Shown: piece after piece, positions 20,618 through 30,433 of the stretch
Layout of the letters: the number at the start of each line of letters is the position of its first letter
How positions within the stretch are numbered: the stretch's first letter is position 1
Source: Phytophthora quininea
Taxonomy: Eukaryota; Oomycota; Peronosporomycetes; Peronosporales; Peronosporaceae
Assembly (NCBI GenBank): GCA_011947345.1
Contig: JAAVTG010000428.1
Coordinates: 26,383 to 90,382 of the forward strand
Direction: 5' to 3'
DNA: 64,000 bases
Made by a program: the position numbers and the translations under genes
The notes under the pieces: model-generated
The model's database searches: none
The model's input: only the letters and a program-made list of their open reading frames with translations
What the model was told of the DNA's origin: nothing

Positions 20618-21190
20618 TGTGACGGAATTGCCGTCAGCGACAACATGTTGCAGACGACAACCCCGTCAATACGTTTTGAGACTATCCAGATTATGCTGGA
20701 TAGCTGGCTATCTTTATGGTAGTAAACATACATACATAAAGCGTTCCTATTGGTCGAGGGCTTCAAGTTCAAGATTACACCTTCTAGGTGTCTCAAGAAC
20801 GTCCCATAATCTTTACTCTGATTGGCTCTTAAGTTCTACGGATTTGAAAGAATCCAGTTATTGATGGATTCTTGATTATGGGACGCATCAAGAAGATTCA
20901 AGATTCGAGCTACGTTTCCAGTTAGGAGCTGTTCATTGGTAGAATTAGGATTCATATGGACTTAGAGAATTGATAGGCTTTAGGATGGGAACTGGATTTC
21001 CCTTTGCGTGTCCCCAACGCGCGCTAGCAAGATAAACCCGCCAGATCAATCTCACTTCTCAAATTCTACTTCCAGGGCCAAGGCGCCTCCTCCAGCTGCG
21101 CCACCGCCAGTCTCCGCCGTTCGCCGTCTCCGCCAACTCGTCGCCGCCGCCGTCTCGCCCCAACGCTCCTCGCCCGCGCTACGTGTTACA
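20618..21190 (+). repeat. gypsy 5' LTR
   Basis: 573 bp, TGTGACGG..GTGTTACA. No TGG-type primer site follows (TAGTAGCACTCG instead), so priming is unclear. Confidence 0.9.
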
Positions 21191-21595
21191 TAGTAGCACT
21201 CGTCGTGTCAAGCTTCGGTTCAAGTGCAAGAGTTCAAGGCCAAGAGGTTTCTCGTGGCCACATACGTGGGAAGCGAGCTTACCTGTAGCTAATAGAGCCA
21301 GCCACATCGTGGGGAAGCTCTGGGCTGCGAACGTGCTGTTAAACTCGGTGCGCTCTTTGTGAGTCGTGCGCACAACACACTGTGTGGCTTGTGGTGCCTT
21401 TTGGTATCGCTTGGGGGCTTTAGTCTCCGCCTAGAACAGTCGTGCTGCACGCTCCCTAGCTGCGTGGGGTTGCCACCAGAAGTCGGTTCAGTGCTAGGGC
21501 GCCTGCATCGTATCTGCTAACGCGGATCATCGGTGTAGAAGCAAACGGTCCCTTGCTACCCGGTGGTAATTCCTTGCCTCACCTCCCACTGGTAC

Positions 21596-21987
21596 ATGAC
21601 CCGATTCAAAAAGGGCCACAGTCAACGCAACACTAAGCCGAGCAAGCGGAACGTCAAAGTAACCTCGACGTCTACGCCAAAACCCGCTCCTCAGCCGATT
21701 GCTGCAATTGACACCAGTCTATTCTGCCTCCCGGAAAAGGCGGAAAAGTTCGCAGAGTTGCAACTCGATCTCCTCAACCAAGTCAAAAGACTAAGAGGAT
21801 TATCGCTCGGTTCCGCAAAGACACTTGTTGGATTAAGGACCTTGAGATCGAGCAGCAAGTCGACCGCCTGTTAAACTCAGCGAACTACTGCCTTCTAGAC
21901 TGTGAAGACCGCATAGCGGCAAAGCTAAATCGCGTGATCCGTGTAAAGCTGACCAAGACTAGCCCAGAAAAGCGTAAAACGAATTGA
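21596..21987 (+). CDS. small ORF0 in the gypsy leader
   Basis: ATG at 21596 starts a very basic N-terminus (MTRFKKGHSQRN..). A helical leucine-rich part follows. After a single shift near 21800 the reading continues through KDTCWIKDLEIEQQVDRLL to a TGA at 21985-21987. Both halves look protein-like, and together they give about 130 residues before gag. Most gypsy elements have no such ORF. It could be an RNA-binding accessory protein, but the assignment is only from basic charge. Confidence 0.4.
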
Positions 21988-22043
21988 GTTAGTTCTCTTC
22001 TAATTTTAGGGTAAAAGTTTGGGTTTTGGAGAAGTTTTAAGGA

Positions 22044-23876
22044 GTGCTGAGAAGTCCAGCTATCGCGGCCACTAGAAGAGGTCGTGGAGCTGAGCACCCA
22101 TCACGGAACCCTCGTCCTCGCCAACAAAGCAGAGCAAATGCGGCGAGTGACGCTGAGGCTACCCGTCCGGCTACGCGTTCAAGTACACGCAATAATCAGG
22201 CTGAGTCAGCCCCTACAGCCGCTGCTGCTGCCCAAGCTCCTTCGGGACCGGACACGATGTCCATGCAGCAATTGCTATTGTATATAACACAACAGCAGCA
22301 ACAGTATCAAGCACAAATGCAAGCACAAATACAGCAGGCGAATGAACGCTTCGAGTTTCTCGTCGCGTCCAGAGGTGATCACAAGAAGAAGGACCCTCCT
22401 GTTTATGAGGGAAAATATGGCGAAGACATTGAGCTATGGATCTTTGCCACGGAACAGTACTACGCCAACAAACGCCAGTTAATGGAAGCAGAGTCGTCAG
22501 ATTTTGTGACGCTAATATCCAGCAACCTGGGCAAGTCCGTGTTGAATTGGTATCGTGCCTTTATAGCGGACTGTGAGCGTGTGAATGTTCACAAGACGTG
22601 GTCACTGTTCAAGAGCCAGTTGCGTACGCGCTTCAGGCCTAAGGACTTTGAATATGACCTTCGCGAGCGTATGTTTCACTTGAAGCAAAAGGAGACAATT
22701 CATGAGTATGTCTCCAAATTCCAAGACTTGTTGTCTCAGACCGAGTTGGATATCAGTGAACTGGAGAAGCGTTTCTTTTTCCAGAACGGACTACGCGAAG
22801 AAACAGCGAAGAAGATCAAGGAAGAAAGTCCTGGTACGCTACAAGAGGTTATTCAAATTGCCTCTAACTTCGAGTTTGCACATTACTCGGGGAAACCACC
22901 TCGAGCTCCGTCCAAGCAACCTACAGGAAAGGATGCATCAAGTTCTCGTCCACCCAAGCAGAAGCAACAATCAGCGAAACGATCTGAGAAGAAGGGCAAG
23001 AAGGACGACTGGACGAAGACAGCTACGTGCAACAATTGTGGGGAGAAGGGACATTTCTCGCTGCAGTGCAAGAAGCCTAAAAGTAAAGAGGCTAATCGCT
23101 TTATGAGCGGATCGGTGTATGCAATTCTCGAAGTCGAAGCTCAAGCGTACAAAGATGAAGATCAGAAGGAAGAAGTCTCTATCTTCATCGACAATGGAAG
23201 TAGCCTTTACGACGTGACCGAAGAATTGGTCAAGAAACTCGAACTGGAAGTCAAAGAGCACGAACTTATGCAAGTCGACTTAGGATATGATCAAATCGTC
23301 CATCGTCGCCGTCGCACTGTTGACATGAACTTAGCCATTCCTGGCTTTCCAGTTTCGTTGAAAACCTTCCAAGTTATGCCTGTTCCGGAGAAGAAAGACG
23401 TCGTACTAGGTATGGTGTGGCTCCGTGAGCAGAACCCAGATATTAACTGGGAAACGTTGCAAATCAAACCTCGCAACAATACAACAGCCAGTCCGATTCA
23501 AGTCAAACTGTCCAGTCCGACCAAACGTCCAGCAAGACGTGTATCTGGAAGACGCTATGCTCGTTTGGATAAAAGTCGCGAGATTTTCAACTTCTATCGC
23601 CATCACGGTCACCAAGGACGACACGGTTCTACGAAGATCATTTCGTCAAACCAGTTTCTTCGAATGCTTCGAAAGGACAAGGACATTGAAGCTGTATTCA
23701 TGATCAACCCCATGACTCCGAGAAGGCTGAACGCTTCAAGAGTCAAGGTTGGGAGGCTCTCAAGGACAATCCTGCGTATCCAGTATTGCGCAAGTATGCG
23801 GACACAGTTTTCCGTACGGAACTCCCTAATGAGACGCCACCGGTACGTGAAGGTATCGAGCATGAGATCCTGCTGA
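22044..23876 (+). CDS. gypsy gag-protease
   Basis: The open frame begins without an ATG. The first ATG, at 22257, gives MSMQQLLLYITQ, so the true start is either there or upstream. Q/A-rich N-terminus, then a retrotransposon gag core (about 22400-22880: PPVYEGKYGEDIELWIF, W..F..QLRTRFRP). A CCHC knuckle CNNCGEKGHFSLQC (23029-23070) follows. The aspartic-protease region has FIDNGSS, with Asp codon 23190-23192; the usual form is D(S/T)G. The frame loses register near 23710; the last 55 residues up to 23876 are out-of-frame pol. Confidence 0.85.
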   Translation: MLRSPAIAATRRGRGAEHPSRNPRPRQQSRANAASDAEATRPATRSSTRNNQAESAPTAAAAAQAPSGPDTMSMQQLLLYITQQQQQYQAQMQAQIQQANERFEFLVASRGDHKKKDPPVYEGKYGEDIELWIFATEQYYANKRQLMEAESSDFVTLISSNLGKSVLNWYRAFIADCERVNVHKTWSLFKSQLRTRFRPKDFEYDLRERMFHLKQKETIHEYVSKFQDLLSQTELDISELEKRFFFQNGLREETAKKIKEESPGTLQEVIQIASNFEFAHYSGKPPRAPSKQPTGKDASSSRPPKQKQQSAKRSEKKGKKDDWTKTATCNNCGEKGHFSLQCKKPKSKEANRFMSGSVYAILEVEAQAYKDEDQKEEVSIFIDNGSSLYDVTEELVKKLELEVKEHELMQVDLGYDQIVHRRRRTVDMNLAIPGFPVSLKTFQVMPVPEKKDVVLGMVWLREQNPDINWETLQIKPRNNTTASPIQVKLSSPTKRPARRVSGRRYARLDKSREIFNFYRHHGHQGRHGSTKIISSNQFLRMLRKDKDIEAVFMINPMTPRRLNASRVKVGRLSRTILRIQYCASMRTQFSVRNSLMRRHRYVKVSSMRSC

Positions 23877-26727
23877 AACCTGGAACTCAGCCAGTTTCGG
23901 TGAAGCAGTGGCGCCAAAGTCCTGAGCAACGCCAGATTATACAAGACTGGACCAAAGAAATGGTCCAGGCAGGCATTATACGACCAAGTACGTCAGCTTT
24001 TAGTGCACCAACGTTCTGTGTGAAGAAGCCAGTTGGATGGCGTATCGTGCACGACTTTCGTCAGCTGAATCTAGCGACAATCTTGCCAGCAATCCCAATG
24101 CCGCGGAAGGAAGATACCTTTGACGCGATGGCAGGCAGCTTTTGGTATTCGTGCATGGATCTACTCTGGGGATATTACCAAGTCAAGCTAAGGGAATCCG
24201 ATATACCCTTTACAGCGTTTTCGACTCCAGACGGTCTTTTTGAATACCTCGTCACTCCCATTGGACTCAGTGGTAGTCCAGGAACGTTTAATCGCCTTTT
24301 ACAGAAGGTTTTCCGGGATTTACGTGACGTGATGCGAATCTATTTCGATGACATCTATGTGTTCACTAAAAGTGAAGATGTCTCTGAGCACCTCGAGGCT
24401 TTGGATCGAGTGCTCAAGCGCTGTGAAGAGCAGAAGCTCTACATCAAGTTGTCCAAATGCCAGTTTTGCGTGGATGAAATTCCATGCCTGGGCGACTTTG
24501 TTGGGCGCAACGGTGTCCGTATGGACCCAGATAAGGTCAAGATCATTGCCGATTGGCCTATTCCAAAGACAAAGAAGCAAATGGAAAGCTTCTTGGGGAC
24601 AACTGTGTACGTCTCCAGATTCTGCAAGGATTTTGCTCAATTTGCAGGTCCTTTGCATGAAAGTATCAAGGGCAAACGGTCTCGTGAGCCAATCCAGCTC
24701 ACTGAAGACCAATTGCGATGCTTTGAAGAACTCAAGCGTCGCTTATCGTCTCCACCTGTCCTCAAACTTCCTGATTTTTCAAAGCCTTTTGGCATCAGGA
24801 TGGACGCCTCGAACTTCGCGATCGGGGGAGTCTTGTTTCAAAACGAGGGAGGGTTGGAACATCCAATTGCTTTTACTGGTCGAAAGATGAAACCCGCTGA
24901 GCTGAATTACCCAGTTCGCGAACAAGAGCTGCTCGCAATTATGCATGCTCTGAAGACATGGCGCGTCTATCTGTTGGACAAGCCGTTTACTGTCGAAACC
25001 GACCACAAGAGTATTGAGATGATTCTGACACAGAAGACGACTAACCGAAGGATTGCCCGTTGGTTCAATGAACTTGCTGAGTTCCAGCCACTATTCAAGT
25101 GGATTCCTGGAGAAACCAATACTGTAGCAGATGCGCTATCAAGAAAGCCAGACTTCGAGCACAAGGCCGCTCAAGTCAGCCTAAAAGAACTTCTTGAGTC
25201 TGCTCAAAACCGCGAAATTGTGGCGACGATGGTTGCCTCAAAGGTGACTGTCGCTCAATCAGCTAAGCAGATGTACTCAAGGAAGAAGGAACTACTATGG
25301 ATTATCAAACGTCTGAATGAAGGTGTCTCGATGCCACGTTATTCAATCAACGACGGCGTCTTATACTATCAGACAGGCGAAGATGAGACTCCACGTTTAT
25401 ACATTCCAGACGACGAAGATCTCAAGAATCGCGTTATCTGTGAAAACCATGACTCAGTGTCAGCTGGTCATCCTGGGTATTATAAGACCTATTTGGCTGT
25501 TCGCGAAAAGTACTATTGGCCAAGAATGTCCAAGTATATCCAGCGCTATGTCAACACGTGTGAGATGTGTCAGCGCAACAAGGCTAGGCAAACAAAGCCA
25601 CCAGGACTACTCCAATAGTTGGATGTTCCAAGAGGCAGATGGACTGATATATCCATAGATTTCATCGTGTCTCTTCCATCGACTAAAGAAGGATACAACT
25701 CGATTATGGTCATTGTTGATCGTTTGACCAAGCGAGCCAAGTTCATTGCAACTAAGACAACAGAAGATTCTACGGAAATCGCAAACGTGTTCATGAAGAA
25801 TTACGTCAAGGACCATGGCATGCCCAAGACCATTGTGTCCGATAGAGATACCAAGTTTACGTCTAAGTTTTGGCAAGCAACTATGACAGCTATGGGAACG
25901 CAGCACAAATTATCGTCTGCATTCCGGCCCCAAACTGACGGACAAACGGAAAGAACAAACCGTTTCATTGGAGACTATCTCCGAGGTGTCGTTAGTCCAG
26001 CCCAAAATGACTGGAATGACTATCTCCACTTGGCAGAAATTGCCTACAATCGACGTGTACACTCTACGATAGGGATGTCACCGTTCGAAGCGGATCTAGG
26101 ATATATACCCTACATGCCAGATGATGTGGCAGCAGATCCTGACTTTAAGAAGTTGGAGAAATCAGCGCAAGAGTTTTTGCTTCGACAAGAAACTCTGCTC
26201 AAGATCGCACAAGATCGCATGAGCGAAGCGCAGGAGCGTATGAAGCATTACTACGACAAGAACAGACACGTGCAGGACTTTGAAGTCAACGATATGGTGC
26301 TGTTAGACGGAAAGAATATGGACATCCGTCACAAGGGATATGCCCAGTCGAAGAAGCTCGCTCCAAGATACATTGGACCGTTTCCAGTGTTGAAGAAGAT
26401 CTCGAAGGATTCCTATGAGTTGGGATTATCGAAGGGATTGAAGATGCACCCGGTGTTTCACACATCACTACTAAACCGTACAAGAAGGACACCAATCGTA
26501 AGCAAAAGGTGAACAAACTGGTGTTAGCCGATGGCTCCGAGGGACAACTCGTTGAGGCCGTAATTGGGCATCGCAAGTACAAGGGGAAACCTCAGTACAA
26601 GGTTTGGTGGCTTGGCGAATCGAAGTCAGAGGCCACCTGGGAGCCCGTGGAGAATCTAACGCAGATTCCCGGACTCATTGATCTCTATTGGGGAACTAAG
26701 AAGAGACCGAAGCCATTTTCGAAATAG
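23711..26727 (+). pseudogene. gypsy pol: RT-RNase H-integrase-chromodomain
   Basis: The frame 23786-25618 carries RT (GWRIVHDFRQLN, then the catalytic YFDDIYVF near 24343) and RNase H (RMDASNFAIGG, TDHKSIEMI, VADALSRK). It also has the integrase zinc region (HPGYYKTYL..YYWP..C..C). TAG at 25616-25618 interrupts it in frame. 25619-26475 has the integrase DDE core (SIDFIVSLP, VSDRDTKF, QTDGQTERTNR). A missing A near 26473 shifts to the chromodomain frame (26509-26727: YKVWWLGESKSEATWEPVENL). The chromodomain suggests targeting to histone-marked chromatin, as in chromoviruses. Confidence 0.9.
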
Positions 26728-26749
26728 GCGTCTTCTTGAAGAGAGGTCA

Positions 26750-27322
26750 TGTGACGGAATTGCCGTCAGCGACAACATGTTGCAGACGACAACCCCGACA
26801 ATACGTTTTGAGACTATCCAGATTATGCTGGATAGCTGGCTATCTTTATGGTAGTAAACATACATACATAAAGCGTTCCTATTGGTCGAGGGCTTCAAGT
26901 TCAAGATTACACCTTCTAGGTGTCTCAAGAACGTCCCATAATCTTTACTCTGATTGGCTCTTAAATTCTATGGATTTGAAAGAATCCAGTTATTGATGGA
27001 TTCTTGATTATGGGACGCATCAAGAAGATTCAAGATTCGAGCTACGTTTCCAGTTAGGAGCTGTTCATTGGTAGAATTAGGATTCATATGGACTTAGAGA
27101 ATTGATAGGCTTTAGGATGGGAACTGGATTTCCCTTTGCGTGTCCCCAACGCGCGCTAGCAAGATAAACCCGCCAGATCAATCTCACTTCTCAAATTCTA
27201 CTTCCAGGGCCAAGGCGCCTCCTCCAGCTGCGCCACCGCCAGTCTCCGCCGTTCGCCGTCTCCGCCAACTCGTCGCCGCCGCCGTCTCGCCCCAACGCTC
27301 CTCGCCCGCGCTACGTGTTACA
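26750..27322 (+). repeat. gypsy 3' LTR
   Basis: 573 bp, the same ends as the left LTR, only 22 bp after the chromodomain stop. The purine tract GAAGAGAGG at 26738-26746 is the likely plus-strand primer. Confidence 0.9.
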
Positions 27323-27925
27323 GCAGGGCACTCTTTCGTGAGGTGCTTTAGCAAGTTCCCACTTGGCTTGCCATTTTTCTTAAGCCGATGGCAATATCTG
27401 CAACGACCGTGCTTCTTTCCATTCTCTTCCTCAATAGTATAGTGCTGCAAAATACCCAGACGAGGACGGCCAATAATTGCTGGTGGTGTCGAGGGTTGTC
27501 GCAACGGAGCTGGAGACCGTGGAGGCCTGGTTGATCCGGGCTGCGGCGAGTAAGTCACCTGCCGTGGAGTCCGTAATGGTCGCCTAGTTGCAGCCGGCGA
27601 TTGAGAAGACTGCTGAGGTGAACCACGCATGGAATACGGGCTAAAACGAGGCGATCGCCTCGGCATCGGAGATTGCTCGGTATGGTTTCTGGGCGTGAAG
27701 CACTCGATACCAATGGAGATGATACTGTCGAGGGCGGGGAAGCGCTACTAGCGTGCTGCTGCTGCGACTCAAAGCTGTCAGTGGTCATGGCGATCCTTTC
27801 GTTTTCTTCAATGATAGAGGGAAAGATCGCCATCGGTGGCTTTACTTTTGGAAGTCACTTCGAAGTGTTTTGAATTTTAGGTCGTTCTAAACATTCTGTA
27901 TTCGTCCAATTCAAAACCATCCCTA
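27323..27925 (-). mobile_element. hAT element remnant, 5' end with BED finger
   Basis: The outer end, read on the minus strand, is TAGGGATGGTTTTG (27925 inward), the same terminal repeat as the full hAT at 40957. Inside is a Ser/Pro-rich leader, then a BED-type zinc finger (HYTIEEENGKKHGRCRYC..LLKHLTKEC) matching that element's N-terminus. The element sits in arm B at CGCTGAAC. Arm A has the uninterrupted site. Its rest is missing where the gypsy LTR begins. Confidence 0.85.
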
Positions 27926-27979
27926 CGCTGAACGGGCCACTTCGGAATCTACGCGGCAGGCCCAACCAACCAGCCAGCC

Positions 27980-29250
27980 ATGCTCACCACGCCAACGCCA
28001 GCACCATTGCCAAGACTCGCCTCCACCGTGGATACCACGCGGTCGCCGTCGTCGCCGTCCTCCTTCTCGCCCGACATAAAGGTGTGTAGTAGCGCGAAAT
28101 TAGGTCGCTCGATCCCTCGACTCACCTCCATTTTGTGCGATTCGCAGTTCGGACTGAGCCACCTCCTCGAAGCCGCCGAGCAAGTGTGTCCGCCGACGGC
28201 CGATATCTCGTCGTCGTTCGGCCGCATCAGTCCACTCAAGCGCTCACAGCCACTGCCTTCCATCAATTCGATGGGCTTCACTTGAAGCCTCAACCACTTC
28301 CAAGCGGGCCCGTATCGGCTCGGACGTCGATCTCGACGTGCAGGCTTCCTACAGTCTGCTCGGTCATATGCCGCGTCAAGCTATGATCTATCCGTCGGTA
28401 CCCCAGCAGCACCAAACCCCCACCAGATCGTGGCGTACGCGCCGACCATTGAAGTGCAGAGCCCCAGCAGTGCCGGATCAACGTCACCACTACCCACCAT
28501 GCGGATCGTCACAGGGTACTCCACTAGTTCAGTGAGCCGTGGTGAAGCACCCTCGGTTTGGGACACGGTGCTCACCACGGGCAAGTTCCCGACTGAGGTC
28601 GGTCTTAGCGAGAATGGGGCCGAACAGACGTCGCCAACGACATCGTTCGTCGCCATAAGTTCGAGGCCAATGAAGGACGAAGCTCCCGTGACTCGTTCAA
28701 CCCGCTCAGTCTCAAATCCATCATGAACAACGACTCGGCGGTGACGTCTTCGAGCGTGTTGGGCATCCCCATCACTAACTCCAACCTCACCCGACAGAGT
28801 CCTCCCAGCAAACCCAAAGCATTGACTAAGAAGTCGAGTCAACGGGTGCTGAAGCGGTCCGACTACTCGCAGCACGGCATGGTGCGCAGCGGACGGTGGT
28901 CCGTCGAGGAAGAGAACTACGCCAAAGCGATGATCGAAGCCTTCAAAGCTGGGTACCTGCCGCTCCACGGCAATGTGTCACTGCGCAAGTTCCTCTCCGA
29001 AGTGCTCGTGTGCCATCCCATGCGCATCAGCAAGAAGTTCGTGGGCTATGTGCGCAAGTATCACTGGTACCGGATCGCTGCCGGCAAGTGCGACCCGAGG
29101 TCAAGCGGCACGCGCTGCAGCAGTTGTGCCTCGAGCGCGTGTTCTGGACGTCGCTGCAGCAGAATAGCGAGTGGTCCGCCAGTCTCCGCCGAGACGAATA
29201 AGTTGGCGGCGAGCGTATTTAAGAAGGAAGATGAAGGCCAAGCAGATTAG
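27980..29250 (+). pseudogene. Myb/SANT-like regulator, arm B copy, several frameshifts
   Basis: Second copy of the 9529-10759 gene. Relative to arm A it has an extra A at the CAACCCCC site (about 28413), a lost C near 28687, a lost G at about 29098 and a 3-bp loss near 29130. The GRWSVEEENYAKAM and PMRISKKFVG motifs remain readable in the 28723 frame. This copy is more damaged than arm A. Confidence 0.7.
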
Positions 29251-29426
29251 AAGTAGTTGTACAAGTACTACATGTAATAGTAGTAGTAGTAGTAGTATGG
29301 CGTCATTGTGCTTTCGAAATGAATCGTTGTTCGGGTAATGTTGCTGGTAAGTTGCGTTCGATAGTTTTGCAAAAACAAAATATCGTCAAAACTTCTAACA
29401 CAGCAACGCGTCTGTGGCCATAAACC

Positions 29427-29979
29427 TTAAACAAGGTGCTTGATATCCATGTGAAAAATCTTGTAGTCGTTGCGAATCGATCGCGCGGTAGTGTAGTCCC
29501 CGAATCTGTTGTCGAAGGCTTGCAGATCTATTCCTGCTTGGCCCAATCTTTGAAAACCGGAATGCGGACGTTCCCAATTCCCAATATTCTCTTTAGGAGC
29601 TCTAGTTCGCCCCACCTTCTCCGCCTCAATGGCTGCCTTCTCGGCCGCTCTCATGGCTGCTATTTCCGAAGGCGACCTGTCCGCCACCTTCTTCGCCTCA
29701 GCGGCTGCCTTCTCGGCCTCTTTCTTAACTGCTTTTGCTGAAGGTGACCTGTTGAACACCTTGTTTAGACCGAAAACGAAAGGATGCCTCTTTCTTCGTC
29801 GGCAGCATCGTCGTTGGCATCGACGGTTTCGAGTCGCCGCAAGAGTTTGTGGGTCCGACGGAGAGAAGCATCTTCGGAGTTGGCAGTTTTCAGGGGGAGT
29901 CAACACGAGTCGGAGACACGACACCACCATAGACGATGAATGACACCACAATGGCAATTATCAAGCAGGAAACTCGCAT
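29427..29979 (-). pseudogene. RxLR-like effector, arm B copy
   Basis: ATG at 29979 and stop at 29427-29429 on the minus strand. Same signal peptide, DEER region, two 24-residue RSPS helices and FDNRFGDY C-terminus as 8747-9302. The helical repeats and C-terminus stay in one frame here because two extra Gs of arm A are absent. The T run before FGLNK has four Ts against five, which breaks the upstream join. The copies are thus broken at different places. Confidence 0.7.
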
Positions 29980-30433
29980 TGTGTGGCGCGGGTTACCGGT
30001 AATTCGATAATGAAATAGAACTCGCTGCAATGCGTTCGCAGTGATAGCTTTGAAATGCTTGGATTATGCGCTCATAAAATTTGTGTCAACTATTATGCCA
30101 GCAAGTCTACATTGCGATGGAAATTTCCTCAGTAGTTAAAGTTTTACGTGTGTAAAAGAGACCACCAAAAGTTATTTTTCGAAGAAAATCACCGTAAAGT
30201 CCATCTTTTCATTCACCTCATACGCATCTGTCCACGACCTCATTCCCGAATTTGCCTGGTCGACAGCAAATGGCATCCCCTTCATTAGTCGTCGAGTTCG
30301 TGCTACGCAACTAATTCGCCGTCGACACTGGCTTTCTAAGATGTCGGTGGTATAAATGAGTTACATTCACTGTACAACCAGCTCTTGTGAGGAAGGAAAT
30401 TGAATTAATTAACTGTTTAGCGGATTTCTCGCC

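Larger units (their letters stand above)
20618..27322 (+). mobile_element. Ty3/gypsy chromodomain LTR retrotransposon
   Basis: 6.7 kb with two 573-bp LTRs (20618-21190 and 26750-27322) that differ at only three positions I could see. The order is ORF0, gag, protease, RT, RNase H, integrase, chromodomain. Lesions: frame loss near 23710, an in-frame TAG at 25616-25618, and one missing A near 26473. The sequences outside the LTRs do not match, so no target duplication is present. On the right it abuts a truncated hAT. The left side also shows TGTAACA 14 bp outside the LTR, complementary to the TGTTACA LTR end. Confidence 0.95.

Noticed and set aside
23705..23800. Frame change in gypsy gag-pol as programmed frameshifting
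   Set aside because: The gag frame runs on into out-of-frame pol after the protease, and the change sits between protease and RT with no slippery heptamer; a one-base deletion fits better.
25616..25618. In-frame TAG in gypsy pol as programmed readthrough
   Set aside because: It lies after the integrase zinc region, not at the gag-pol border, and the element has other lesions nearby; a nonsense mutation is simpler.
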